In this document: piece by piece, positions 1 to 6,148 of the stretch | Layout of the letters: every line of letters begins with the position of its first letter | Numbering within the stretch: the stretch's first letter is position 1 | Source: Lyngbya sp. PCC 8106 | GTDB taxonomy: Bacteria > Cyanobacteriota > Cyanobacteriia > Cyanobacteriales > Microcoleaceae | NCBI RefSeq assembly: GCF_000169095.1 | Contig: NZ_AAVU01000086.1 | Coordinates: forward strand, 1-9,160 | Reading direction: 5' to 3' | Length of the DNA stretch: 9,160 bases | Program-made: the position numbers and the translations under genes | Notes under the pieces: model-generated | What the model was told of the DNA's origin: nothing | The model's input: the letters and a program-made list of their open reading frames with translations, nothing else | The model's database searches: none

Positions 1-300
1 ACCCGCTTTTAAGAAAAAGCTAAAAAATCTAGTCCGTTAACCCGACTAATCAATCAGGGTTAGCGTGTAAACTAGAAAATAAGCTGAAATGGAGTTGGCT
101 CGAAGACAGAAAAGTCGTTCTAGTCAGTTAAAATTCAGGAAATCAAGGCAAGTTGTAAGTAACCGCACTTCGGGTTAAAGTCAATGGAAATCTAAAATTT
201 TAGAGATCAAGAAATTGACAACCGAGAGTTGGTAAGTATGATCCATTAAGTAAGTATTTGAAAGTCCGTTATACTCAAACGCTTTATTTGATAACTGCTT
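1..300. other. Non-coding leader region, no gene seen
   Basis: All three forward frames close within the first 40 bases and no convincing reverse gene covers the stretch, so no tail of an upstream gene is visible. It contains a small inverted repeat (TAACCC at 38-43 with GGGTTA at 57-62, 13-base loop, no T-run, so not a clear terminator) and a perfect 14-bp palindrome TCTAAAATTTTAGA at 191-204, about ten bases upstream of the -35 box of the promoter listed separately. No tRNA or other RNA gene was recognised. Confidence 0.5.
215..242 (+). promoter_or_regulatory. Sigma-70-type promoter for the 301-1977 gene pair
   Basis: A perfect -35 hexamer TTGACA (215-220) is followed after a 16-base spacer by TATGAT (237-242), five of six matches to the -10 consensus. 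Transcription would start near 249, giving a leader of about 50 bases before the GTG at 301. A second -10-like hexamer, TATACT at 270-275, lies closer to the gene but has no good -35 box. The call rests on sequence match only. Confidence 0.6.
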
Positions 301-705
301 GTGCCACCTCAGAAAGCCCAGAAAATTGATTTAAACGGTGACTATCCTTGCCCCTGTCGTCGGAAGGGTCATTTAGTTCCGATTACCCTGACAGAAGCCT
401 TTGGTTGCGATCGCTGTCAGCAAATTTTTGTTGTCGATGAGAGCGGTTACTCCCTCGAACAACTCTCAACTCACTATCCCTATAAACAAGCATGGCGTTG
501 GACAGGTCATCAATGGAACCGCTCAAGTCCAGGCTTACGAGCGCATTACTTACCCCTAGCTTTAGGAATGCTCTTAGTACCCTTAGTAATTTGGCTTCCT
601 TTAGCATTGTATTCACCGGGACCCAATATTATACTTTGGGCAATGGTTGCGGTAATGTTGGCAATGTTGCCAGCATTGATGGTCTGGCTTGCTTACAGAC
701 GGTGA
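301..705 (+). CDS. Conserved cyanobacterial small membrane protein with zinc-ribbon-like N-terminus
   Basis: A 134-residue protein of unknown function. The N-terminal soluble part carries two cysteine pairs, CPC (Cys17, Cys19) and CDRC (Cys36, Cys39), spaced like a small zinc ribbon or other metal knuckle. A region rich in Trp and Tyr follows (about 58-72), then two hydrophobic helices (about 84-105 and 109-131) and a short basic end (YRR). The likely topology is a membrane hairpin with the metal-binding head on one face. The start is GTG: an in-frame TAA at 292-294 leaves little room upstream and the next in-frame ATG is far inside. No clear Shine-Dalgarno is visible. The stop lies six bases before the ProA-like gene, so the two are almost certainly co-transcribed from the promoter at 215-242. 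From memory, close relatives occur in many cyanobacteria as hypothetical proteins; I cannot name a function. Confidence 0.8.
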   Translation: MPPQKAQKIDLNGDYPCPCRRKGHLVPITLTEAFGCDRCQQIFVVDESGYSLEQLSTHYPYKQAWRWTGHQWNRSSPGLRAHYLPLALGMLLVPLVIWLPLALYSPGPNIILWAMVAVMLAMLPALMVWLAYRR

Positions 706-711
706 GCGAAG

Positions 712-1977
712 ATGATAATTGATGATTTTAGTGCTTCACTTCCGCCGACGAACCCGATTCGTCGATCCTATGCCGCCAGCATAGAACTCGCAAAAACAAA
801 AGGAGAACATCGCAGTCGTGCGTTGCGAGCGATGGCAGAAGCCATCAGAAAAAGACAAAACGACATTCTAGAGGCAAACACCCTAGACTTAGAAGCAAGT
901 CGAGAATTGGGCGTTTCTGAATGTGTGAGTGAGTGGTTAAAGCTGACTCCGGAAAGGCTAGATACAACCATACAAATTTTGAAGCGGTTGGGAGAACTTC
1001 CCGATCCCATCGGACGAGTGATTGGGGCTTCCTATCAACTCGAACAAGGTCAAACCTATTATCAACTGATTCCGATTGGGGTTGTGGGTTTAGTTTATGA
1101 AGCTTTTCCAGAGTTAGGGGCGATCGCAGCCGGACTGTGCATGAAAACGGCTAATAGTTTAATCTTACTTGGGGGTAGCGAGGCCAACTATTCTAACCAA
1201 GTGATTGCTGATACCTTACAGTCGGCGATCGAAGAAGAAGGGATGCCGATTGGTTCTTTAGAAGTATTTCCCAACGAACAAGAAGCCCCCATTCAAGACT
1301 TAGTGACTCAAGATCAATATATTAATCTGATCATTCCCTATGGTCGGCCCCATCTAGTCCATCAAGTCGTTGCTCAATCAACAGTTCCAGTTTTGCGATC
1401 GGCGATGGGAAACTGCTATTTGTATTGGTCAGCAACCGCTAATGTGGATATGGTTCGATGGATGATTTTTGATAGCCATCAAAGCAAACCTGACCCGGTA
1501 AACGCGATTGAGAAAGTGTTGATTGATCCCAACCAAAAGGGTTCATCCTTAGTCAGACTGTGGAATAACCTGCGAGAAGAAGGATTTTTACTCAAGGGAG
1601 ACGAACTCCTCGTTAAACAATTTCCCGAACTCGCCCAGGCAGAAGCGTCAGAATGGTCACAACCCTATCTCAATAAAACAATCGCATTTCGAGGAGTAGA
1701 CAGCCTAGAGGAAGGAATCGCCTGGATGAACGAATATAGTAGTGGTCATAGTAACTGTTTAGCCACAGAATCTTACAGCGAGAGCCGTCAATTTGCCCTA
1801 GATGTCAACAGCGCCTTAACGTTTATCAATGCTTCTCCACGCTTCTCACGTCATCAAAATCGAGGCGACGCGATCTTTCTCGGAATGTCCAATCAAGTCG
1901 GGTATCGACGGGGATTAATTGGTTTAGATAGTCTCACCACCCTCAAATACATTGTCCAAGGAAATCCTATATTCTAG
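712..1977 (+). CDS. Glutamate-5-semialdehyde dehydrogenase (ProA) family protein lacking the catalytic cysteine
   Basis: A 421-residue member of the gamma-glutamyl phosphate reductase family, close to the usual length (about 417). True ProA reduces gamma-glutamyl phosphate with NADPH in proline synthesis in the cytoplasm. The fold is plain throughout: PIGVVGLVYEAFPE (121-134), the LILLGGSEAN segment (150-159), QSTVPVL (222-228), GNCYLYW (233-239), SGHSN (344-348), FINASPRF (371-378) and the C-terminal GLDSLTTLKYI. Aligned by eye to E. coli ProA, the motif RPSTCNTVE reads KPDPVNAIE here, so the nucleophilic Cys is Val263 (codon 1498-1500). The usual IPRGG is IPYGR, and the conserved GxGAEVAVSTQ segment is replaced by RGDAIFLGMSNQ (384-395). 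Normal reductase activity is therefore unlikely. Some cyanobacteria carry two proA-like genes; this is probably the divergent paralogue, so I withhold the symbol proA. The start ATG has only a weak upstream purine stretch. The gene is coupled to the preceding membrane-protein gene. Confidence 0.85.
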   Translation: MIIDDFSASLPPTNPIRRSYAASIELAKTKGEHRSRALRAMAEAIRKRQNDILEANTLDLEASRELGVSECVSEWLKLTPERLDTTIQILKRLGELPDPIGRVIGASYQLEQGQTYYQLIPIGVVGLVYEAFPELGAIAAGLCMKTANSLILLGGSEANYSNQVIADTLQSAIEEEGMPIGSLEVFPNEQEAPIQDLVTQDQYINLIIPYGRPHLVHQVVAQSTVPVLRSAMGNCYLYWSATANVDMVRWMIFDSHQSKPDPVNAIEKVLIDPNQKGSSLVRLWNNLREEGFLLKGDELLVKQFPELAQAEASEWSQPYLNKTIAFRGVDSLEEGIAWMNEYSSGHSNCLATESYSESRQFALDVNSALTFINASPRFSRHQNRGDAIFLGMSNQVGYRRGLIGLDSLTTLKYIVQGNPIF

Positions 1978-1994
1978 TTCCAACTCAAAAAAAC

Positions 1995-2016
1995 AAAAAA
2001 AACCCCCGAAAGGAGG
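1995..2016 (-). terminator. Intrinsic terminator on the minus strand (end of desC transcript)
   Basis: Read on the minus strand, CCTCC (2016-2012) pairs with GGGGG (2007-2003) around a TTTC loop with one G-U pair, and eight Ts follow directly (2002-1995), with another T-run beyond. This is a standard rho-independent shape and is oriented to end transcription coming from desC about 240 bases upstream. A second small hairpin (AGGGC 2018-2022 with GCCCT 2033-2037) sits just before it. On the plus strand the A-run precedes the stem, so it is not a terminator for the ProA-like gene. Confidence 0.55.
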
Positions 2017-2049
2017 CAGGGCTGTGCGCGTTGCCCTAAAACTTAATTT

Positions 2050-2172
2050 GTGGGGAGATGGGGAGGACGGTCGGTTGGGAGGTTGGGAGGATTTTTATTA
2101 ATAAAAAGTGATTTTTCATCTTCAAAAAGACCTCTCCCCACCACCCCCGTCACCCTATCACCCCATCAACCT
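2050..2172. repeat. G-rich/C-rich imperfect inverted repeat with AT palindrome in the loop
   Basis: A purine-rich arm with several GGG and GGGG tracts (2050-2090) and a C-rich arm (2131-2172) are imperfectly complementary over about 40 bases. The AT-rich spacer between them contains the perfect 16-bp palindrome TTTTTATTAATAAAAA (2092-2107). It lies between two convergent genes and carries no reading frame. It resembles the dispersed intergenic palindromic repeats of filamentous cyanobacteria; copy number elsewhere in the genome cannot be judged here. Confidence 0.5.
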
Positions 2173-2252
2173 CGGCAATTCGTATTGATGATTTAATTTT
2201 TTAATTCTCCCTAGCCCCCAATTTAGGCTTCTGGTGAACTCAGGCTTACTGG

Positions 2253-3071
2253 TTAGCTTGACTTCGAGGCTAACTTAACCTTCTTCGCTAAACCCAAAGT
2301 TTGTAAAAACTGAATAGTCATCCAAGTCTGATCAATTTCCCACCATTGCAAACCATGACGGGCGGAATACTGATAAGCGTGATGATTATTATGCCAACCT
2401 TCACCATAAGTGAGGACAGCCACCCACCAACAGTTTGTGGAAGCATCATCACAATCAAAAGTGCGATATCCAAACTTATGAGTTGCACTATTGACTAACC
2501 AAGTGCAGTGGAATACGGCGATAATTCGCACAAACACTCCCCAAACCACAAAGGGCCAGCCACCTAAGAGATATAACAAAATCCCTAAAGCAACCTGAAT
2601 AAGAATGAAATAGTTTTGAAAAAATAGATAAACTGGATCTGCGCCGATATCCTGAGTTAAGCGATCAATTTCAGCTTTTGGCGGACGAGCGTACAGCATC
2701 CAACCCATGTGACTCCACCAAAACCCCTTATTCGAGTCATGGGGATCTAACTCATGGTCAGAGTGGAGGTGATGCATCCGGTGTGAACCCACCCAATCAA
2801 TCACTCCACCCTCACAGGCTAAAGTGCCACAGAACACGAAAAAATATTCAAGCCACTTCGGCGTTTCAAAACTGCGATGAGTTAAAAGGCGATGAAAACC
2901 GAGCGTAATTCCCAAGCCCCCTGTTACCCAATGCAGCAAAAAAGCGATGCCAATGGCAGTCCAATTAAAATTACTCGGAAGTAGTGCAAAAAGTGCGCCG
3001 CCGTGGAGAATTACCATGAAAATGATAACTTTCCATTCGGGATTTAATTTTTGTGAAGTTGCAATCGTCAT
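2253..3071 (-). CDS. desC: Acyl-lipid delta-9 fatty acid desaturase DesC
   Basis: A 272-residue membrane di-iron desaturase that puts the first cis double bond (delta-9) into acyl chains of membrane glycerolipids, using ferredoxin as electron donor in cyanobacteria. The three histidine clusters of the family are all intact: HRLLTH (60-65), HRMHH (97-101) and HNNHH (227-231), along with the supporting WLVNSATH (191-198) and EGWHNNHHAY. Hydrophobic helices lie near 14-30, 36-58, 74-92, 147-170 and 172-190, as expected for four membrane spans plus re-entrant parts. Length is normal for DesC. The ATG start at 3071 lacks a strong Shine-Dalgarno. The gene is divergent from the PLP enzyme at 3151 across a short shared promoter region and convergent with the ProA-like gene; a minus-strand terminator lies downstream. 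Cold induction is known for some desaturases but nothing in this sequence shows it. Which sn-position paralogue (DesC1 or DesC2) it is cannot be settled by eye. Confidence 0.93.
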   Translation of the reverse strand: MTIATSQKLNPEWKVIIFMVILHGGALFALLPSNFNWTAIGIAFLLHWVTGGLGITLGFHRLLTHRSFETPKWLEYFFVFCGTLACEGGVIDWVGSHRMHHLHSDHELDPHDSNKGFWWSHMGWMLYARPPKAEIDRLTQDIGADPVYLFFQNYFILIQVALGILLYLLGGWPFVVWGVFVRIIAVFHCTWLVNSATHKFGYRTFDCDDASTNCWWVAVLTYGEGWHNNHHAYQYSARHGLQWWEIDQTWMTIQFLQTLGLAKKVKLASKSS

Positions 3072-3087
3072 GAAAATATGGTTATTC

Positions 3088-3117
3088 TTTACGAATCTGT
3101 CCTATTTGCGTCATAAT
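3088..3117 (+). promoter_or_regulatory. Putative promoter of the methionine gamma-lyase-like gene, in the divergent region with desC
   Basis: TTTACG (3088-3093) and CATAAT (3112-3117), separated by 18 bases, match the -35 and -10 consensus at four and five of six positions. The predicted start near 3124 leaves a leader of about 25 bases. On the other strand, TATGAC (3115-3110) overlaps this -10 and could be the -10 of desC, although its -35 match is poor. If both are real, the two divergent promoters overlap and would compete for polymerase. Confidence 0.4.
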
Positions 3118-3150
3118 TAAACACCACTCACCCCAAAAGCGAGTTCAGTG

Positions 3151-4398
3151 ATGAGCAGTAGTATTCTACAGCTAGAAGCAGCAAAACAGGCACTATCTTC
3201 GATTTTTTTCGGAATCGATACTCAGGTCAAGCAAAATCTCAAACGAGTTTTAGATGCTTTTCGACAGCATCGAGTCGGAACCCATCATTTTGCGGGAGTG
3301 ACGGGCTATGGTCACGATGACTTAGGCCGTCAAACTCTTGATCGCGTGTTTGCAGAAATCATGGGATCTGAAGCTTCTGCTGTTCGAGTCCAGTTTGTTT
3401 CTGGAACTCATGCGATCGCCTGTGCCTTATTTGGGGTTTTACGTCCTGGGGACGAGATCTTAACCGTTACGGGTACTCCCTATGACACTCTAGAAGAAGT
3501 CATTGGTTTACGAGGCAAGAGTCAAGGTTCCCTTATAGAGTATGGCATTTCTTACCGTCAAATAGATCTGACTTTAGATAAAAAAATTGATTGGGATAGT
3601 CTAAACATTGGTATTACCTCTAAAACTCGCTTAGTTTTCATTCAGCGATCTTGCGGCTACTCCTGGCGTTCAAGTTTATCGATCGCTGAAATTGAAAAAA
3701 TTGTCCACACTGTTAAACAGCAAAATCCGAATACCGTTTGTTTTGTCGATAACTGTTATGGGGAATTTATCGAAACCCAAGAACCCACTGCGGTGGGCGC
3801 TGATTTAATTGCGGGTTCGTTAATTAAAAATCCTGGTGGGACTATCGCGCCTGCGGGGGGATATGTCGCAGGACGGGCTGAGTTAGTAGAAGCGGCCACT
3901 TGTCGGTTAACAGCCCCCGGAATTGGCAGTAGTGGGGGGGCAACTTTTGATCAAAATCGCTTGTTATTTCAAGGCCTATTTTTAGCCCCGCAAATGGTCG
4001 GAGAAGCGATGAAAGGAAACCATTTACTCGCCTATGTTTTTGACCAACTCGGTTATCGGGTTAACCCTTTACCGTTAGAACCCCGCCGGGATGTGATTCA
4101 AGCGATTGAGTTGGGAACGCCGAAAAAATTAATCGCCTTCTGTCGCGCCTTGCAGAAGTATTCTCCGGTGGGTTCTTATCTCGACCCCGTTCCTGCGGAA
4201 ATGCCGGGGTATGAGAGTCAACTCGTGATGGCTGGTGGAACGTTTATTGATGGTAGCACTTCGGAATTATCGGCTGATGGGCCGTTGAGAGAACCCTACA
4301 TTGTGTTTTGTCAAGGTGGCACCCATTGGACACATTTAGAAATTGCTTTGGAAGCCGCCATAGAAGCTGTTGGATTTGCCGATAATTCTTCGGGTTGA
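3151..4398 (+). CDS. PLP-dependent methionine gamma-lyase family protein ('aluminium resistance protein' type)
   Basis: A 415-residue fold-type I PLP enzyme of the Met_gamma_lyase / aluminium-resistance family, related to cystathionine and methionine gamma-lyases; the exact substrate is not established. Visible features (numbered from the ATG at 3151): the N-terminal motif HHFAGVTGYGHDD (45-57), QFVSGTHAI (81-89) that binds the cofactor phosphate, FVDNCYGEF (198-206) with the Asp that contacts the PLP pyridine nitrogen, and AGSLIKNPGG (221-230) with Lys226 as the likely Schiff-base lysine. The glycine-rich GIGSSGG (257-263) and the C-terminal LREPYIVFCQGGTHW (379-393) are also typical. Nothing suggests truncation. 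A GTG at 3148, directly before the ATG, is an alternative start that adds one residue; the Shine-Dalgarno is weak either way. It is a single-gene unit, divergent from desC and convergent with the membrane-protein gene at 4611-5771. Confidence 0.88.
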   Translation: MSSSILQLEAAKQALSSIFFGIDTQVKQNLKRVLDAFRQHRVGTHHFAGVTGYGHDDLGRQTLDRVFAEIMGSEASAVRVQFVSGTHAIACALFGVLRPGDEILTVTGTPYDTLEEVIGLRGKSQGSLIEYGISYRQIDLTLDKKIDWDSLNIGITSKTRLVFIQRSCGYSWRSSLSIAEIEKIVHTVKQQNPNTVCFVDNCYGEFIETQEPTAVGADLIAGSLIKNPGGTIAPAGGYVAGRAELVEAATCRLTAPGIGSSGGATFDQNRLLFQGLFLAPQMVGEAMKGNHLLAYVFDQLGYRVNPLPLEPRRDVIQAIELGTPKKLIAFCRALQKYSPVGSYLDPVPAEMPGYESQLVMAGGTFIDGSTSELSADGPLREPYIVFCQGGTHWTHLEIALEAAIEAVGFADNSSG

Positions 4399-4504
4399 AT
4401 CGCAATTTAAACTATTATTGAACCCGAATTTTACTAAAAAAAATAACATAAAATTACTGGTAATAACACCAAGTAGCACCAATTGTATTGTAATAATATA
4501 AAAA

Positions 4505-4558
4505 CCTTAGATGGGCGCAAAAAGAAGATTTACAGCCCGGTATTCTGCCCTTCTAAGG
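4505..4558. terminator. Long-stem hairpin between convergent genes, possible bidirectional terminator
   Basis: CCTTAGATGGGC (4505-4516) pairs with GCCCTTCTAAGG (4547-4558) at eleven of twelve positions, with a 30-base loop. On the minus strand the stem is followed by five Ts (TTTTTATATT), which would suit termination of the gene ending at 4611; on the plus strand the tail ATTTAATTGTTT is weaker. GCCC inside the loop (4535-4538) could pair with the same GGGC (4513-4516), giving an alternative fold. The rest of the 4399-4610 gap is AT-rich and shows no gene, apart from an 8-bp palindrome GTGATCAC at 4577-4584. Confidence 0.4.
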
Positions 4559-4610
4559 ATTTAATTGTTTCGGCGAGTGATCACAACCTGGCGAACTTTT
4601 TGCGGTAGGA

Positions 4611-5771
4611 TTATTTTATTTCATCTGAGAGAATATCCAAGCCATTTTTAACCGAATGATACCCATTGTTAGACGGCTTTGATTCCAACTCGACAAAGTT
4701 TTTGACAACTTCAGGATTATCCTTCAGCCACTTTCGCACCGAAAATTCCCAGCGTTCAAACTCCCGTCTTGCCCGTTCCTGAAGGTCATCAACTCGCTGC
4801 TTTTGCTTCTCAACCGTCCGATTTTTCAACTCCAAACGGGCTTTTGCTTTTCCCAACTTCCGACGGTAATTGTTCATTTCTCGCTCAATAACAATTTCAT
4901 CAATAAAGTTGGAATCGGACTCTGAATTAACAAAAGCTTGGCGATGACGTTGGCGAATTTCCTCCACATTTTGTTCCCACTGAATTTCCAACAAAGCATT
5001 TCCCCAAGCAATCATAATATTGATAGTTGCAGCCAGCCCTGCTGCGGCAAAAACTGTGAGTTGAAAAAGCGGTTCTACAGACAATTTTGGCGGTAACAAA
5101 CCGATCAAACCCGGAGCCGCAAAAGCCGTTTCCATCAGGACAATTGCAAAAGACAACCAAATTGCAGCATCCCCACTCTTGATTCTTTGCCAAAACGGAA
5201 TACTATTGGCGTGGCGGTTATCGTCGGAAAAACTGCGTTTGGGGTCGTAGCGACGTACAGCTTTTACCATTCGCAAAATGCCGATATATTCTCCCAAATT
5301 CATACAAACCGCTCCCGATAATACCAATAAAAATTGTATGAACTGGTTGTTGGTAATGCTTTGAACTTCTAAACCGAAAAATTCCGCAATTCCCAACAAA
5401 AGCATAATTGATAAACCGATGGTTAGGAGTATTTCCCAAAATTCCGGTTTGGGTTGGGGCGGAAGTTCGATGTCTAACGCGGCTTCCATGGAACTGACTT
5501 TACTGCTGAGTTCCTCCTGTTCTTTTTCTAATGTCGATAAAGACTGTTGTTCATTCTTGGCTTTGTAAGCGGCGGCGAGTACCACCCAATACCACCGTTG
5601 AAAGAGTTCGGGTTGGTAATATTGCAAGATTTTGGCGAGGCGATTTGTATGAGATTCTTCCAGGAGAGATTGGAACTCAAATTGACCGTCTGACCAGGAT
5701 ATTAACGGGGTATCCCAGAAAAATCCACCGAATAAACCCGCAAAAAATTGTTTGAACGATCTGATAGACAT
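4611..5771 (-). CDS. Four-helix membrane protein with coiled coils, function unknown
   Basis: A 386-residue protein I do not recognise. The order is: a short N-terminal part with aromatic residues (1-65); a charged, probably coiled-coil segment (about 72-100); a proline-rich hinge (PPQPKP, 104-109); two hydrophobic helices (about 111-134 and 143-166); a basic loop (RRYDPKRSF); two more helices (about 201-225 and 234-258); then a long, highly charged helical region (about 264-350), probably a coiled coil, and a polar tail. Both ends and the charged segments are likely cytoplasmic, giving an oligomeric membrane protein with a large C-terminal stalk. The start is well supported: AAGGAG (5786-5781) lies nine bases before the ATG. 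It follows, on the same strand, the VWA-like gene at 6149-6784, but 377 bases with a palindromic element separate them, so a shared transcript is uncertain. Channel-like or scaffold roles are possible but nothing decides between them. Confidence 0.75.
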   Translation of the reverse strand: MSIRSFKQFFAGLFGGFFWDTPLISWSDGQFEFQSLLEESHTNRLAKILQYYQPELFQRWYWVVLAAAYKAKNEQQSLSTLEKEQEELSSKVSSMEAALDIELPPQPKPEFWEILLTIGLSIMLLLGIAEFFGLEVQSITNNQFIQFLLVLSGAVCMNLGEYIGILRMVKAVRRYDPKRSFSDDNRHANSIPFWQRIKSGDAAIWLSFAIVLMETAFAAPGLIGLLPPKLSVEPLFQLTVFAAAGLAATINIMIAWGNALLEIQWEQNVEEIRQRHRQAFVNSESDSNFIDEIVIEREMNNYRRKLGKAKARLELKNRTVEKQKQRVDDLQERARREFERWEFSVRKWLKDNPEVVKNFVELESKPSNNGYHSVKNGLDILSDEIK

Positions 5772-5840
5772 TGGATTATTCTCCTTAATAGAATAGATAT
5801 TTTGCCGGGTGAATTATGCTGAAATGTTGTCAACGATATT

Positions 5841-6081
5841 GCCCCCAAACCCCAAAAATTGGGGGTTGTTTCGCTCGTCGGTAAACATTTGCTTAGAACC
5901 TCTCCCTAACCCTCTCCTACGAGGAGAGGGAAAAGGTGTCCCATAAGGGACTATTAATTAATCAAGAGGGGAGTGTTTTTTGGTTGATTACTCCTCCTTC
6001 CCTTGCAGGGAAGGGGGTTGGGGGGTTAGGTCATCAAATTTAGGGTCGAGAATGAAACAGCCCTTGCCCAAAATTGGGGGC
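5841..6081. repeat. Nested palindromic intergenic element (MITE/REP-like)
   Basis: About 240 bases with several layers of symmetry and no gene. The ends are related in inverted orientation: GCCCCCAAA near 5841 and its counterpart TTGGGGGC ending at 6081, each followed inward by GTTTC (plus strand left, minus strand right). Inside is CCTAACCC on the left (5905-5912) matched by GGGGTTAGG on the right (ending at 6030). Two tight hairpins stand near the arms: CCCTCTCCT-ACG-AGGAGAGGG (5910-5930, nine perfect pairs) and CCTTCCCT-TGC-AGGGAAGG (5996-6014, eight perfect pairs). In the centre, TAATCAA (5959-5965) faces TTGATTA (5984-5990). Such C/G-rich palindromes are commonly dispersed between genes in filamentous cyanobacteria. 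I see no clear target-site duplication, so its mobility is unproven. The remaining bases of the 5772-6148 gap show nothing else. Confidence 0.6.
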
Positions 6082-6148
6082 TGAGATTGATTAATTTTTT
6101 ACAAATCAGGTAGCATTGCTATGGCAGTGGCGGCTGGCAATTTGGGCG

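Noticed and set aside
712..1977. Plain annotation as proA, gamma-glutamyl phosphate reductase
   Set aside because: The family is right, but the aligned catalytic cysteine is Val263 and other conserved segments differ, so the enzymatic name would overstate what the sequence supports.
2018..2037. Hairpin AGGGC/GCCCT as a terminator of the ProA-like gene
   Set aside because: Only five pairs with a ten-base loop, and no T-run follows on the plus strand.
2678..2908. Plus-strand open frame of 76 codons
   Set aside because: It is antisense to the histidine-box region of desC and its composition reflects the complement of conserved desaturase codons.
4505..4558. tRNA-Tyr remnant on the minus strand (CTGTAAATC resembles an anticodon loop)
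   Set aside because: No T-arm (GGTTCGAATCC-like) sequence, no proper acceptor stem length and no matching D-arm; the resemblance is limited to a few bases.
5828..5833. Minus-strand TTGACA as -35 box for the 4611-5771 gene
   Set aside because: No acceptable -10 hexamer lies 15 to 19 bases downstream; the nearby CATAAT is only nine bases away.
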